From Topomyia yanbarensis (Eukaryota; Arthropoda; Insecta; Diptera; Culicidae), in the NCBI RefSeq assembly GCF_030247195.1, contig NC_080671.1, forward strand, positions 204,249,897 through 204,313,896: DNA of 64,000 nucleotides, written 5' to 3'. The position numbers and the translations under genes were made by a program. The notes below the pieces were generated by a model. That model ran no database searches and was not told the origin of the DNA. It saw only the letters and a program-made list of their open reading frames with translations. Of this stretch, positions 50,453-61,300 are shown piece after piece. Every line of letters starts with the position of its first letter. Position 1 is the stretch's first letter.

Positions 50453-50848
50453 GTGATCTCACCTTTCAATTTATCCATATATTTTCAGCTTATCGAGAAT
50501 GATTTTAATCACAAAGTCAAATATACACGGCACCTGTTAGTTGAATTAGCTTTCTCGAATCCGATCCGTTTCCCCAGCGGTAAGCTTTTCCTATTCCTAG
50601 ACATATGCTACCATGGTTTCTGCCACCTTCATCTTTCATTCTTTATGAGTGACAATGGGACCCACGAAGGCAGACTATATTTCAACACTTCCTTATTGTT
50701 CTACTTTCCGTTTCACAGTTTGCAGCCAAGTCGAGATAAGCAGGCTTTTAGTCTTTCTGTGGGTAAATGGTGTAACGCGACCCTGCAGAATCCATTCCAA
50801 CGAATGGGCATTGATTTAATGACGGGAACTATCCGAAGGCAAGTTTAG
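50453..50848 (+). CDS. hypothetical open frame, possible exon(s)
   Basis: 131 open codons with mixed composition (HKVKYTRHLLVELAFSNPIR, MSDNGTHEGRLYF, RDKQAFSLSVGKWCNATLQN). A pyrimidine-rich acceptor ATATTTTCAG lies at about 50480-50489, a donor-like GGTAAGC at about 50579, and another acceptor-like TTTCACAG near 50719, so a spliced reading is also possible. I recognise no family and no transposon hallmarks. It could be a chance ORF. Confidence 0.25.
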   Translation: MISPFNLSIYFQLIENDFNHKVKYTRHLLVELAFSNPIRFPSGKLFLFLDICYHGFCHLHLSFFMSDNGTHEGRLYFNTSLLFYFPFHSLQPSRDKQAFSLSVGKWCNATLQNPFQRMGIDLMTGTIRRQV

Positions 50849-51917
50849 TATTCAAATACTTTCAAAAATCTGTGAGTTGGGTACTTATATGATATTGAGC
50901 AGAATGTCACACAACTTCCATGGATATAACTCAAAGAGATGGATAAAATGCCCTAAAACAGAACTGTAGCAAAACCGGACTAGGAGCCAGTGAAAGGTTG
51001 CTTCTGTAAATGCAAGAGTAGAATTTTTAACACTGCTGAACATGTTATCCAAAGGGCTCCACAAATATTATTAGGCGTCCCGAGCTACATAATGTTTAAG
51101 CTTCAATCAAGCAACGGTAATGGTAAAGCCAATCTAGCTGCACGCTTATTCTCGGTGGTGGAAATTTAAGTTAGCACTACTGGTCGACAGTGAGCGGAAA
51201 AGTCAAAGTGCTCATCAAATATATTTGCATAAAAGTAAGCAAACAGCAATCTTGCCTAGCTCTGTGTTTACCGAGGCATATTGTTCAATCCGCTTTGCCT
51301 TCTCGTCGGTCGTCCTGGTAGTCAGTGCTTCATTCTTCAGAGAGCTAGTGCATACTCTTAAAAATGGAATAAATTATTTTCTGTTTTCTATAATGCTACC
51401 GTTGGATGCACATGCATGCTTCTCGCTGCTGCCTTCAGCCCAGAATATTCCAGCTGTTCCTGCTAAATCATTCACAGCTGGCTAACTTGGTGAGCTTTCG
51501 CCCTCTTGATGACTTTGTACGGTGCCCACTAGTTTGAGTTTCACCCTACCGAGTGAGTGATTGAGGGACTAGCAACAGCCACCTCCCGCCTGGCTCCATA
51601 CATCATTTGCAGGAACTTAAGCTCAACTCCGCAGGCGATTGTGTTAAACTGCCTGAGCGTAGCCAGATGCTTTTTTGGCTCTTGGATAGAAAATAACGTA
51701 ATCGTAGAAAGTAAACAGAAACAATTCTCAGAAAGCAGAGTCTTTTTGTAAGCCGAAGCAAGTGTGGAAATTTGAAAATGAATTTCAAAATCATGTTTTT
51801 CTCTCATCGCATCGTTCGATTAAAGTAATAGAAATTAGTTTACGTGCTTCGTATTATGTATAATTATTAAATTACTTATTACTAGAAACTCTACTGCCAA
51901 ATATCACTAGTTTCACC
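50849..51917. other. unassigned stretch
   Basis: Several 60-90 codon ORFs on both strands, none with a recognisable domain. Confidence 0.3.
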
Positions 51918-51953
51918 GATCCAGCTAGCATTCTTAGCAATGCTAGCTGGATC
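51918..51953. repeat. perfect 15 bp-arm hairpin
   Basis: GATCCAGCTAGCATT, loop CTTAGC, AATGCTAGCTGGATC. The arms extend outward with 5 of 7 matches. Function unknown: possibly a transcript hairpin or the core of a foldback element. Confidence 0.7.
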
Positions 51954-52317
51954 AGTCAAATGCAAATTACAAATTGAATACAGTGGATTCAATTTGTTAT
52001 TTGTAATTACAGCATTTGGTATCAAACCAAACAAATCAAGGTCATTTTACTCGAAAACCTACCTCAGTAGGGTAAACATTTATTATCTAATAATGCGACA
52101 AAACCTGCAACACACATGTTGATCCATGCGGAGTCGCCAGAACGCAAGCTGTTTACACCTTCAATCCGTTGTTCTAAATTCGCACGCAGCGACGTTCGGC
52201 ATGCAATAACTTAGTTGCAAATGGTGGGCCATTTTTTCTCGACGGCATGTTGTTCGGTACTAAAAGTATTATATGTGTTATATTCATTTTTATTTTTTGT
52301 AAACAATCGTTTGAAAA
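51954..52317. other. unassigned stretch
   Basis: No supported gene. A short ORF at 51940-52122 has no domain. Confidence 0.3.
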
Positions 52318-52405
52318 CCTGTTTTAATCCACCTAGTGGTGCAATTGTGCCTTTCCCATTTCTTCAAACTATGATTCCATGGCCGGTTATGTTCAATATA
52401 GTTAC
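52318..52405 (+). repeat. family Q, truncated copy
   Basis: CCTGTTTTAATCCACCTAGT through TATGTTCAATATAGTTAC, matching the first about 90 bp of 63043-63232. It is cut just before AGGGTGACCATATCAGACG, which resembles the TIR of the 30932 hAT-like element. Confidence 0.6.
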
Positions 52406-52447
52406 AGTAGGGCAGAAGGGTGACCATATCAGACGAGTAAAAACAGA

Positions 52448-53762
52448 TTTTCGACTTCGGAATTCCGGCGTCGGATTTTCGCCCCCGGCATTTCGACGTC
52501 GGAACTCCGACATGGGAATTACGATCTTGGATTTCCGACATCGGAATCCCGACGTAGGATTTCCGACACTGTAATTCCGACGCAGGGTTTCCGAAATCGG
52601 AATACCGACGTCGGATTTTCAACATAGGATTGCCGACGCCGGATTTTTAACATGTGAATTCCGACGTCGGATATTCAACATTGGAATTCTGACATCGGAT
52701 TTACGACATCTGAATTCCATCGTCGATTTTCCGATTTAAGAAATCCGATATCAGAATTTAGACGTCGGAATTTAGACGTCGGGTTTCCGACATCGGAATT
52801 TCATCGTCGGATTTTCGACATCGGATTTCCAATGTAGGATTTCCGACATCGGAATTTCGACGTTAGATTCTCGACGTCGGATTTTAGACTTCGGATATCC
52901 AACATCTGACATAAGAAATCCGACGTCAGAATTTAGACGTCGGAATTTAGACGTCAGGTTTCCGACATCGGGATCCCATCGTCGGATTTTTGACTTGGGA
53001 TATCCAACATCTGAATTACATAGTCTGGTTTTCGACGTCGAAATTCCGACGATGGATTTTAGATGTCGAATTTTCGAAGTTAGAACTCCGAATTTCGACG
53101 TCAGATTTTCGACATCGGAATTCCGACGTCGGATTTTCGACCCCGAAATGTTGACGTCGGAATTCCGAATATCGACGTCGGATTTTCGACATCGGAATTC
53201 CGACGTCGGATTTAAGACCCCGGAATGTTGACGTCGGAATTCCGAATTTCGACGTCGGAATTCCGAGTCTGATTTTCGCCCCCGGAGTTTCGACGTCGGA
53301 ACTCCGTCGGATTTTTGACATCCGTATTTGCGACATCGAAATCCCGACGTCGGATATCCGAAACCGGAATTCCGACGTCGGAATTCCCATGTCTAAAACG
53401 ACATCGGATTTCCGGCGTCAGAATTCAAATATCGGAAATCCGACGTCGGCAATCCGACGTTAGAAATCCAATGTCGGATATTCGACGTCGGAATATCGAT
53501 AAAGGAATCCAACCCTGGAAATCCAACGTTGGAACTACGATGTCGGAATTCCCATGTCTGAAATCCGGAATTCCGACGTCGGTTTTCCGTCTTTTGATAT
53601 CTGACGTCGGAAATCCGATATCGGATTTTAGACATCGGAATTCCGACTTCGGATTTTCGACGTCGGAATTCCGACTTCGGATTTCCGACATCGGAATCCC
53701 GACTTCGGATTTCCGACATAGGAATTCCGACGTCGGTTTTCGGACATCGGAATTCCGTCTGT
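52448..53762. repeat. 14 bp palindromic minisatellite (unit CGGAATTCCGACGT), about 1.3 kb
   Basis: Roughly 94 degenerate units. The consensus alternates CGGAATTCCG and ACGT, both self-complementary, so each strand reads nearly the same. Common variants are CGGATTTTCGACAT and CGGAATTTAGACGT. Several ORFs on both strands (such as SEFRRRISDVG-like repeats) are by-products of the 42 bp, three-unit coding period. Units are more uniform at 53100-53250 and 53600-53760. Confidence 0.9.
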
Positions 53763-55197
53763 AACGGACTAACTATAACCCAACTCTAAATTAACCCCAA
53801 AATATATTCTCACGAACAGTTCCGATGAGAGGGGGAGGCAGCCAGGGCAATTGCCCTGGGGCCCGGGTCGGTTTTTACCCGGAAAATGGGTGAACACGTC
53901 CGGTGTTCATAGAAGAGCAATAAAAATAGCAATAGTAATTTCTTTGTAATCATTCGTCTTATTAAATAGTTATATGATGAAAGCGTAAAAAAATGAAAAA
54001 TTCAAAGTATTTTCGAAGAAAGCAATAGAGCGTCAAAAAGAAATGCGAGCGCACGGACAAACGCATCCGTCCTCTTCTACGTTCGCTTCTTTGTTAGTGG
54101 TGCCCGTTGTTGGCTTGGAGACACTGAGAGTGATTGTTGTTGAGAGAACATTTGTTCCTGTCACATTGCTACATATTGGTTTTGTAGCCGTCTGCGGTTT
54201 GGCATAAGATAACGGTGTGCTGTTTACGGTTATAGTAAGTGGGCTTTTTTCTTAGCTGCTTTTGCACAAAGTTTTCCATGGTGCAGTGTCTTTTTGTAGA
54301 ACTCGCACATAGGAATCTACAATGGTTGCATAACCAGTATTGTCTGATGAAACGTCCCATTTTCGGGTGATCCACATAAAATGGTTACGTATGAAAAAGT
54401 TAGTTTGTACGGAAGCATTCTCACCACAAGAACAACGTTAGGGATACCCGGGATAATGCGAAGTTACAGCTCTTATACAAGCCACTTCTCCGTATCTTGA
54501 CATAAATTTGTTGATCACGATGTCAGCGGCGTGTTGAGATAATTCGTATAAGCACATCTCTCTAGAGCCCTTGCCTCTAGGCTGGGGCATTGTTATATGG
54601 AAAAACATAATCATAACCACATCAACGGATCACAGAACTTTTTTGGTTCCATTTGGGGTCCCAAACATCTGTGCAAATTTTGGGGTCTAATCGGTTTTGA
54701 CCCGGCGCAGCGCATTGCGTTTGAAATTTGTATGGAAATTAGTATGGGAAAACCTACTTTTTTGCATTTCCAATTCTACCGACTACAATTCTTCCTGCAG
54801 TATGCCAACAATTAAAGGAAAGTGTAGTCCAGGATATGCTGAATAACTTTGCCGAAGGATACACGGTCTTAGAATATCTCTAAAACAAGTTATATCTGTT
54901 CAAATTACGAAAGATCGAATTAAATGCCAAAAATCTTTATTTTGCCAACACTGCGGATGTACCTATGATATTTCATATAGCATACCAAAATAACACCATA
55001 TATTTTAGATTTACCACATTGGTATGTTAGGATGAATTATGCAAAAGCCTTAACTCAATTTCATGGGCGTATGCAGTTTAGTAATAGGATGTAGTGAGGG
55101 AAGAGGGGGGAGGGCTTTTATATTTTGAAATTTGAACTGAAATAACTGAAATACTATCGAGTAGGAATGTTCAGATTATTTTAAAACAATTGCACAA
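53763..55197. other. unassigned stretch, with possible hAT end at 53822-53880
   Basis: 53822-53880 holds GGCAGCCAGGGCAATTGCCC and GGGGCCCGGG, similar to ends of some hAT elements, but no partner was found. The ORF at 54169-54375 (minus) has a CNHC..C..HC cysteine pattern without a recognised fold. The remainder is unassigned. Confidence 0.3.
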
Positions 55198-55245
55198 TAA
55201 AAGGCGAATGACCCTCGAGGTTAATAAATAAACAAACAACAAACA
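55198..55245 (+). repeat. SINE body/tail fragment
   Basis: GGCGAATGACCCTCGAGGTTAA followed by AATAAACAAACAACAAAC matches the 3' body of the SINE at 48829-49000, on the opposite strand. The tRNA-like head is absent. Confidence 0.45.
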
Positions 55246-57050
55246 TTTGCACAATGTCTTATTCATAATAGTAATGATAAAACGGAACATATTCCTCTGC
55301 ATTGACTTATATAAATAGAATTAAAGTTATAGACTGAATCAACTGATATCGAGTGAACTGAGTGACGATTACAAGCGGAAAGTAGCCTATTATGGTCAAA
55401 CTGTATTCCTGTTTACTTTTCGAAACGTTCCTTAAGATCTATTGTTAAAAATACAAATGGAACTAAAGATGGCCAATGTTTACACCCTGCAATTTCACCA
55501 TGTTAGACATAGCGTGCTGATTATGTTCCAGACCATCAACCAAGCAGAAGTGTTTGTATCCGCTCACTGTTAAAATAACAATTCTAAATCACTCCTGGGG
55601 TTGGAAGTATTATTCCTGCTATTGTAGCACGCGCAGATCGTTCAGCATCCTTCCAGGGGTGCAGAATGCTCTGTTTTAATTGTTTTGTGTTGTTACCAAA
55701 GTAACCTAAGCACTAATTTAAAACTCTAGGTAATCTATTAGTTAGCATTTACATTGCTAACTAGCCGTATACTAGTATTTTTAATGCTTCAATGCGCCTA
55801 AGATGTAAAGCATTGAAGCTAGCGCTATATCGACATACAGAATATAGACATCGCGATAAAAAGCTTTTGAAGATAAATGTAGAAAACTCTAAGTGCTAGT
55901 ATAGAATCTTCTTATAGTGCTTTGAGACACCGAACAATAACAAATATACGTATGCGTTCCAATAGTCACCTAAACTCCTATGCTTTCATGTAATAAATGA
56001 TGATGCAATAAACTTAAAATCAAAATGCAAATTCAGCACGATTTTTCGAAAAAATACAATTGCCAATATAATACACTATAGACGTTTGCGTAATTTCAAC
56101 CAAATATCTAGGTAGAGTTTGGATTAAACCAAGTATACATGCAAATATTCTCACAGATCAGTGATTACACGCGTATACCAAATTGAGACGAGGTTTTCGA
56201 CTGCGGATCGAATCCCATTTCTATAAGTACCAAATCGTCAATTTAAACAGTCGGCATGTCAAACGAAAGAAGAGAGGAAGGGTGGTTACGTTATCGATTT
56301 TTTTCTTTTGCTGTGTCGATAAAGAAGGGAAGAATTATTTTTAAAAAACACGGCTCTATGTTAACATTGCTGACAGCCATTAAGGTGTTTCTAAACTAGC
56401 TCTATTCTGGCACACTATTTCGCCATTTCCGACCCTAAGTGTGCTTTATTGATCTCTATAGAACTGTGAACCCGTGAAGAATATGTTTTGTATGCGAATA
56501 TAGAACATATCTAAAGCCATTAAATAATGCTTCGTGGTCTCCTGGGTATATTCCTTACCCCTAATCATACGTATCCTTCCCATCAGGGAAATCATGAAAA
56601 GACGATTCATTGCAAGGCATAAATCTCTGATCAACATGGGGAACGTACCATTTGAGCTAGACGCTACTGATTCCTGATGATTCCTGAGTACCAGAAAATT
56701 GAAAAACTCGTAGTTATGGCAATTTTATCCGATTTGGATACCACGGAATAAGAAGCCGTCGAAATTCTCCTGTCTGGCACGCTATCTGTGGATGTGGCAA
56801 TATGAGTCAACCGGAGACTAACAGAAACCACGGACTAACATGGAGATACTAACTCATACTGAACTAGAGGGCTTAGGTTTCAAAGGGCCCGGTATTATTA
56901 CAAGCCTTGGGATCCGCCGCGGCTTTCGACGGCCCTGCTCACGAACACCACACGCAATCCTATCAATCATCATCACTCGAACCAAAACGAATTCTTCTCG
57001 AATCATAAGCCCAAATTTAACATGCATCAAAAATTCTAAAAACAATTAGC
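55246..57050. other. unassigned intergenic stretch
   Basis: Two minus-strand ORFs (56446-56637, 56854-57045) and one plus-strand ORF (56840-57049) have no recognised domain. 56870-56950 is locally GC-rich. No repeat ends identified. Confidence 0.3.
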
Positions 57051-57565
57051 ATATGGGTCATTCCACGCGAAGTGATCAAAAAAAGATGCAAACTTGAAAT
57101 CGACCTTCACGGATTTGAACCAAACTTGGAGGAATTGTTCATCTACGGACAATGTATTAAAACCCCCCAGTATCTGAGGAAAAGAAAAGAATTTTCAAAA
57201 TTAAAATATATGTATTGAGAGAAAAATTAACTTTTAATATTTAACTTAAAAAATCGCATAGTTGGCAGCACTGCCGCCAAAAATTAATATTTTTATAGAC
57301 TCCATGAATCATTTTCTTCAAAAGCCATCTTGCGGTTTGCTTTTAGAGTAAGTAGTACCGGAGATATGATTAAAAGAAAATCAAGAATTTTGGCAATTTG
57401 TCAAAACGGGAGGTGCTCTCATGAGCCGAGCGGTGGTTCAATTGACACAAAAATTTGGGTTTTTTTTATATATTGGCCCTAGAAAAACAATACCTCCAAG
57501 TTTGGTTCAAATCAGTGAAGGTCGATTACACGTGCCTTGATCACTTCGCGTGGAATGACTCATAT
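57051..57565. mobile_element. 515 bp MITE with about 80 bp TIRs
   Basis: The left ATATGGGTCATTCCACGCGA and the reverse complement of the right (ATATGAGTCATTCCACGCGA) continue through AGTGATCAA, ATCGACCTTCAC and GATTTGAACCAAACTTGGAG with few differences. No coding sequence and no clear target duplication. Confidence 0.7.
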
Positions 57566-57880
57566 CCTGTATCCCTGCAACCAAAGCCACATACAAATTT
57601 CCCACAGATCGTAAAAACACTTGAGCGATCGTTCCCACACCTAACTTGCGCAACCAGATGGCCGCAATCCATTTAGACATCCGGGTTGCAACACTTGCCA
57701 CATATAGCAAGCGAAACAGCATTCCGACGGAACTATCTTTCTGCATAGGCCATGACAATAGCCTTGCGTAACGAATGTTCGGTTCGATCGGACATATTTT
57801 CCATTTGTTTTCCCTTTCCATTCTGAATGTACATAAACGTAGATAATGGAAAAAGCAACTGGCTTCTCGCTACCGCTATG
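57566..57880. other. unassigned stretch
   Basis: Overlapping minus-strand ORFs (57507-57821, 57641-57892) have Cys/Trp-rich chance-like translation and no domain. Confidence 0.3.
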
Positions 57881-58325
57881 TAGGGTAACCAACCTAATTT
57901 GGACCCCTACATATTTTGGACCCTGTTAATTTATTTGCCTCCTACACTGCCAAGTTCCTCTGCATTTGTTTGGTTTGATGCAGCAATTACATTCCTTGGG
58001 TTGTCTATTAAGTTTCAATATCATTAGTTCATCTCTAATTGTTTAAAATTGAACAGAATCCACAGTTTTCAAAAATATCACCGAAAACGTTTCATGTTTC
58101 AACGATAACCAAGAGGAACTGGTGGAAATGATACATTTTCAAATTGGATTTAAATGTATAATTATAATATTTTTTATCGATTTAATTAGTTTGTCTGATT
58201 TGGTATTATGCATGTTACGTGTTTGAAAAGGTTTTATCGTAATGTTTTATCTAAAAAATCTTAAATAAATGGTGTCCACAATATGTCTTAAAAATTGATA
58301 ACAACTTATTTTGGACACCCCTCGA
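57881..58325 (+). repeat. repeat family Z
   Basis: Begins TAGGGTAACCAACCTAATTT. The first about 330 bp match 18606-18956 in reverse. The right limit is estimated at TTTTGGACACCCC, which resembles the left TTTGGACCCC inverted. Non-coding. Confidence 0.55.
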
Positions 58326-58423
58326 TTTTCTTTCTTGACAGCTATTTGTTTATCGAGATAGAATAATCAAAAAGTGAAAAATTTCGTAACGGTAGGTCGC
58401 CTGCTCTTTTTGGTCAAATTATT

Positions 58424-59681
58424 TAGGGGAACTGGGGGTAAGCCTGACACCCTTGGTAAGCCCGACACCCTACGACTTTTCCCAGATATCAAATTTTAAA
58501 TCATACGATAATGACAGGATATTATTAGTACGATTATTTTAGGCATTTCGATACACATCGATGCCGTATGGATTCATTAAATGTCAACAAAACAAGCGAA
58601 AGCAAAGTTGATGCGCGTTTGGATGTTATTTTTAGTTGATACATTTTAAGGTTTCAATAACACAAAAGCTTTGAAAATGACCAGTTTTTGTGTCACACAT
58701 TCTATTCTATTCTCCATATCGTTATTTGTGTGAATTGAAGATAAGTTTGAGTATTTCAATACTGTTAATTGAGCATTTAACAGAAATGTGCGCTGTTGGG
58801 GTAAGACCGACAGTTTTTGGGTGGGCTAAGACCGACACGGTGTTTAGTTGATTGGGTTCGTTTTTGAATCGATACAAACGACTGGGTATATTTGTTGTGT
58901 TCAATTATACTATAATTACGTCATGTTAATAATTGAAATACACGGAAACTATGTTTTTTTGTCTTTATTTATCAGTATTGTCTTAAAGCCGATCAAAAAA
59001 ATTAAGAATTAAATTGAACGTGATTCATAGTTATATTACAAACATAAACGAAAAGTATAATCTAATATGAGATTTTGAAATGATATTGATGAAAAAATTT
59101 CATTGACCGCCGGATTATTAATCAACAGTGTTCCGAAAAATCACAACACGAACCGGATAGCTTACTACGAAGCGTGCGTCTCTTCTAAGTGAATGAGTCC
59201 TAGTAACAGCGTATATAATCTGCTTGCGGAACAGCTCTTCCTACTTAGAATGGCTATACAAGTGGCAATTAGGCTCGAAAGAATTAATTGAAAAAACCCG
59301 TACCATAATATAAACCATGCGTTAAACATTATTTATTCATAACACCACGCATTCGAATGCTCTTCCTCTTGCTACGCAATGAAACTACAGAAAGCATACG
59401 TTTGCATCACACATACTCATATATACATAATTACACTTTATCACACATACACAATACATTTTTAAAGGAAAAAAATTGACAAAAAGAAAGTCGAAAAGGG
59501 GGTCGCTCTTGCCCCTTTGGGGTGTCGGTCTTACCCGCAGCGTTTTTAAAATGTCATTTTTCTCCATTTTTTGGCAACCAATAATTTTTAATGAATTCAA
59601 TTTTTTGAAACGCTGAAAAAATTATATTTTGTTAGAAAAATTATTGCGCTTAAGGTGTCGGACTTGCCCCGCGGTCCCCTA
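58424..59681. mobile_element. 1.26 kb TA-flanked element with reiterated TAAGACCGACA motif
   Basis: Ends TAGGGGAACTGGGGGTAAGC (58424-) and, reversed, TAGGGGACCGCGGGGCAAGT (to 59681), both continuing to GACACC. The motif GGTAAGmCCGACA recurs forward near 58435, 58455, 58797 and 58824 and reversed near 59521 and 59654. No transposase. It lies immediately before the 59685 coding remnant. Confidence 0.6.
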
Positions 59682-59684
59682 AAA

Positions 59685-60087
59685 ATGTTCAAACCAATGG
59701 ATGTCGAAAATCAAACGATTGAGGAACATTTTATTGAAGACCATAATATGACCAAAGAGGAGACTTATGAACTCCATGTTGAAGAACATTTGTAGTTCGA
59801 ATTTGTTGAATTCGACGAGCTATATGTTGACAAATCTAAGAGACATATCACAGAAAAATAATGATAATAAGAGTGTGCTTGCCGAATTCCTAGAATTGCC
59901 TGAAACACTCACACGAACAGGAACATCACGATTCAAGCGACGTATTCCTGCTGTTTTAACATTGCGCCGAACAGTTGAATACCACAAGGCGAACCCTGAA
60001 GAAAAAAGGAAAGTAAAGGAAGAGAAACAAAAAAAAACTGAGCTTAGAATGAATAACAAGAAACCACATCGTAAACAAAAGAATTAA
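59685..60087 (+). pseudogene. possible pogo-like transposase C-terminal remnant
   Basis: The first frame reads MFKPMDVENQTIEEHFIEDH and ends at a TAG near 59793. A different frame (59767-60087) gives LAEFLELPETLTRTGTSRFK, then a Lys/Glu-rich tail EEKRKVKEEKQKKTE and PHRKQKN before TAA. Acidic linker plus basic tail resembles the C-terminus of pogo/Tigger-type DDE proteins, but no catalytic motif is present. The 1.26 kb element abuts its start and may have split it. Weak assignment. Confidence 0.3.
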
Positions 60088-60674
60088 AAATTAATATTTA
60101 GTACAAGAAGATTCCTGATGAACTTTGAACCTTGATTTATCATCCACTTGAGGATGTTACATAATACTGCTACAGATGAATTGTTACACGAAATATATTA
60201 TTGTTAACTCTAATACCACAAGGCGAAATCTGAAGAAAAACGCTTTTAATCCACCTGACAGTGTGATGAGACATTTCTTATAACTCTTATCACTCTCTTC
60301 GGATATTATATCGTTTGGGAACATTTAGAACTTGATGCTTCGCGATGTTTTTGATAACACGTACTGCATGGTATAGTGGTAGGACTCAGAGAATCGCTCA
60401 AATGGGCATAGGACAACATCAGTGCTAGAAATCTCTAACCAAATCAATGGGAAAGCGAAAAAATGGTCCATAAAATAGACATACCAACGAATTACTGTTA
60501 ATGCTCTGTTAATAAAATATCTAAATTGTGGTGGGAAAACTGAATTTTCCTAAAGTGGTTATATATTGTACTGAGCCAAAAAAATCGAAATTTTTTTTGA
60601 ATCGATTTGAAGTTTATACTTTACTCAAATTTCCAACGCGACTAAGAACTAAGAAATCAACGCTTTTTCTTGAA
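60088..60674. other. unassigned stretch with a short duplicated word
   Basis: AATACCACAAGGCGAA at 60212-60227 repeats 59978-59993 from the coding remnant, with a TGAAGAAAAA continuation. TTTTAATCCACCTGACAGTG near 60245 resembles the family Q start. No gene. Confidence 0.35.
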
Positions 60675-61300
60675 AAGGGCGATACTAGCAGTGATACCAT
60701 TCAAAGAAAATCAACAGTGAATATTTCAAGACTTGGTTTTATTTCCTATTTAAGAACTATTGTGTTTTTTACATCCTAGATTGCATGATTCAGTGATCGA
60801 AACCCAAAACTTAATAAAGTATTTGAAATTATTAAATTAAAATTTGTTTTTGCTATTGAAATTGAAAAAATGATAGTATCGCCCCTTTGGCGATTGTTTA
60901 CTTTTTCGGTCCCACCTATCAGCATTGAAGTATCGCCCTTACGTTTTTTTACAATAACTACCGTTCTACACCACCGATTTCTTCCGTGTTTTTTCAATAG
61001 CGATCATTGTTACTATTTACAGCTGGTATCAGCTTGATAATCCTAAAAAAATACGAAAATAACAGTTTCGCCTGTAAACTGCTAGCAAAAAAAGTATCGC
61101 CCTGTTTGTTTGCATGGAGCGTGGAGGGCGAAACTTTAAATAAACAAACAAAAATACAGTTTCTCCCGTTGTATTTTTTGCTGTAGTTTAAGAAAGCAAT
61201 ATCGTAGAATCAAAATTTTTAGATTAATTTGTTGCGTTTCAAAGCCCTCATTCGCATGTATGAAAAAAGCCATATGTTTACATTTGTAAGTATCGCCCTT
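60675..61300. repeat. cluster of AGTATCGCCC motifs
   Basis: AGTATCGCCC(TT) at 60875, 60929, 61093 and 61289 on plus and once on minus (60675-60686), plus variants GGGCGAAACTTT (61127) and GTTTCGCC (61063). The surrounding DNA is AT-rich and non-coding. It is like the internal motif reiteration of the TA-flanked elements at 37.6 and 58.4 kb, but no TIRs were found here. Confidence 0.6.

Noticed and set aside
52448..53762. Possible CRISPR-like array
   Set aside because: Units are directly tandem with no spacers, and the genome is eukaryotic.
52995..53764. Arg/Ser/Asp-rich repetitive open frames on both strands, up to 149 codons
   Set aside because: Arise from the 14 bp minisatellite (42 bp coding period). 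No start context or independent support.
53822..53880. hAT end suggested by CAGGGCAATTGCCCTG
   Set aside because: Not called as a separate element because no partner terminus or target duplication was found.
60368..60420. tRNA-like start (GCATGGTATAGTGGTAGG)
   Set aside because: Resembles a box A but no box B or cloverleaf follows at the right distance.
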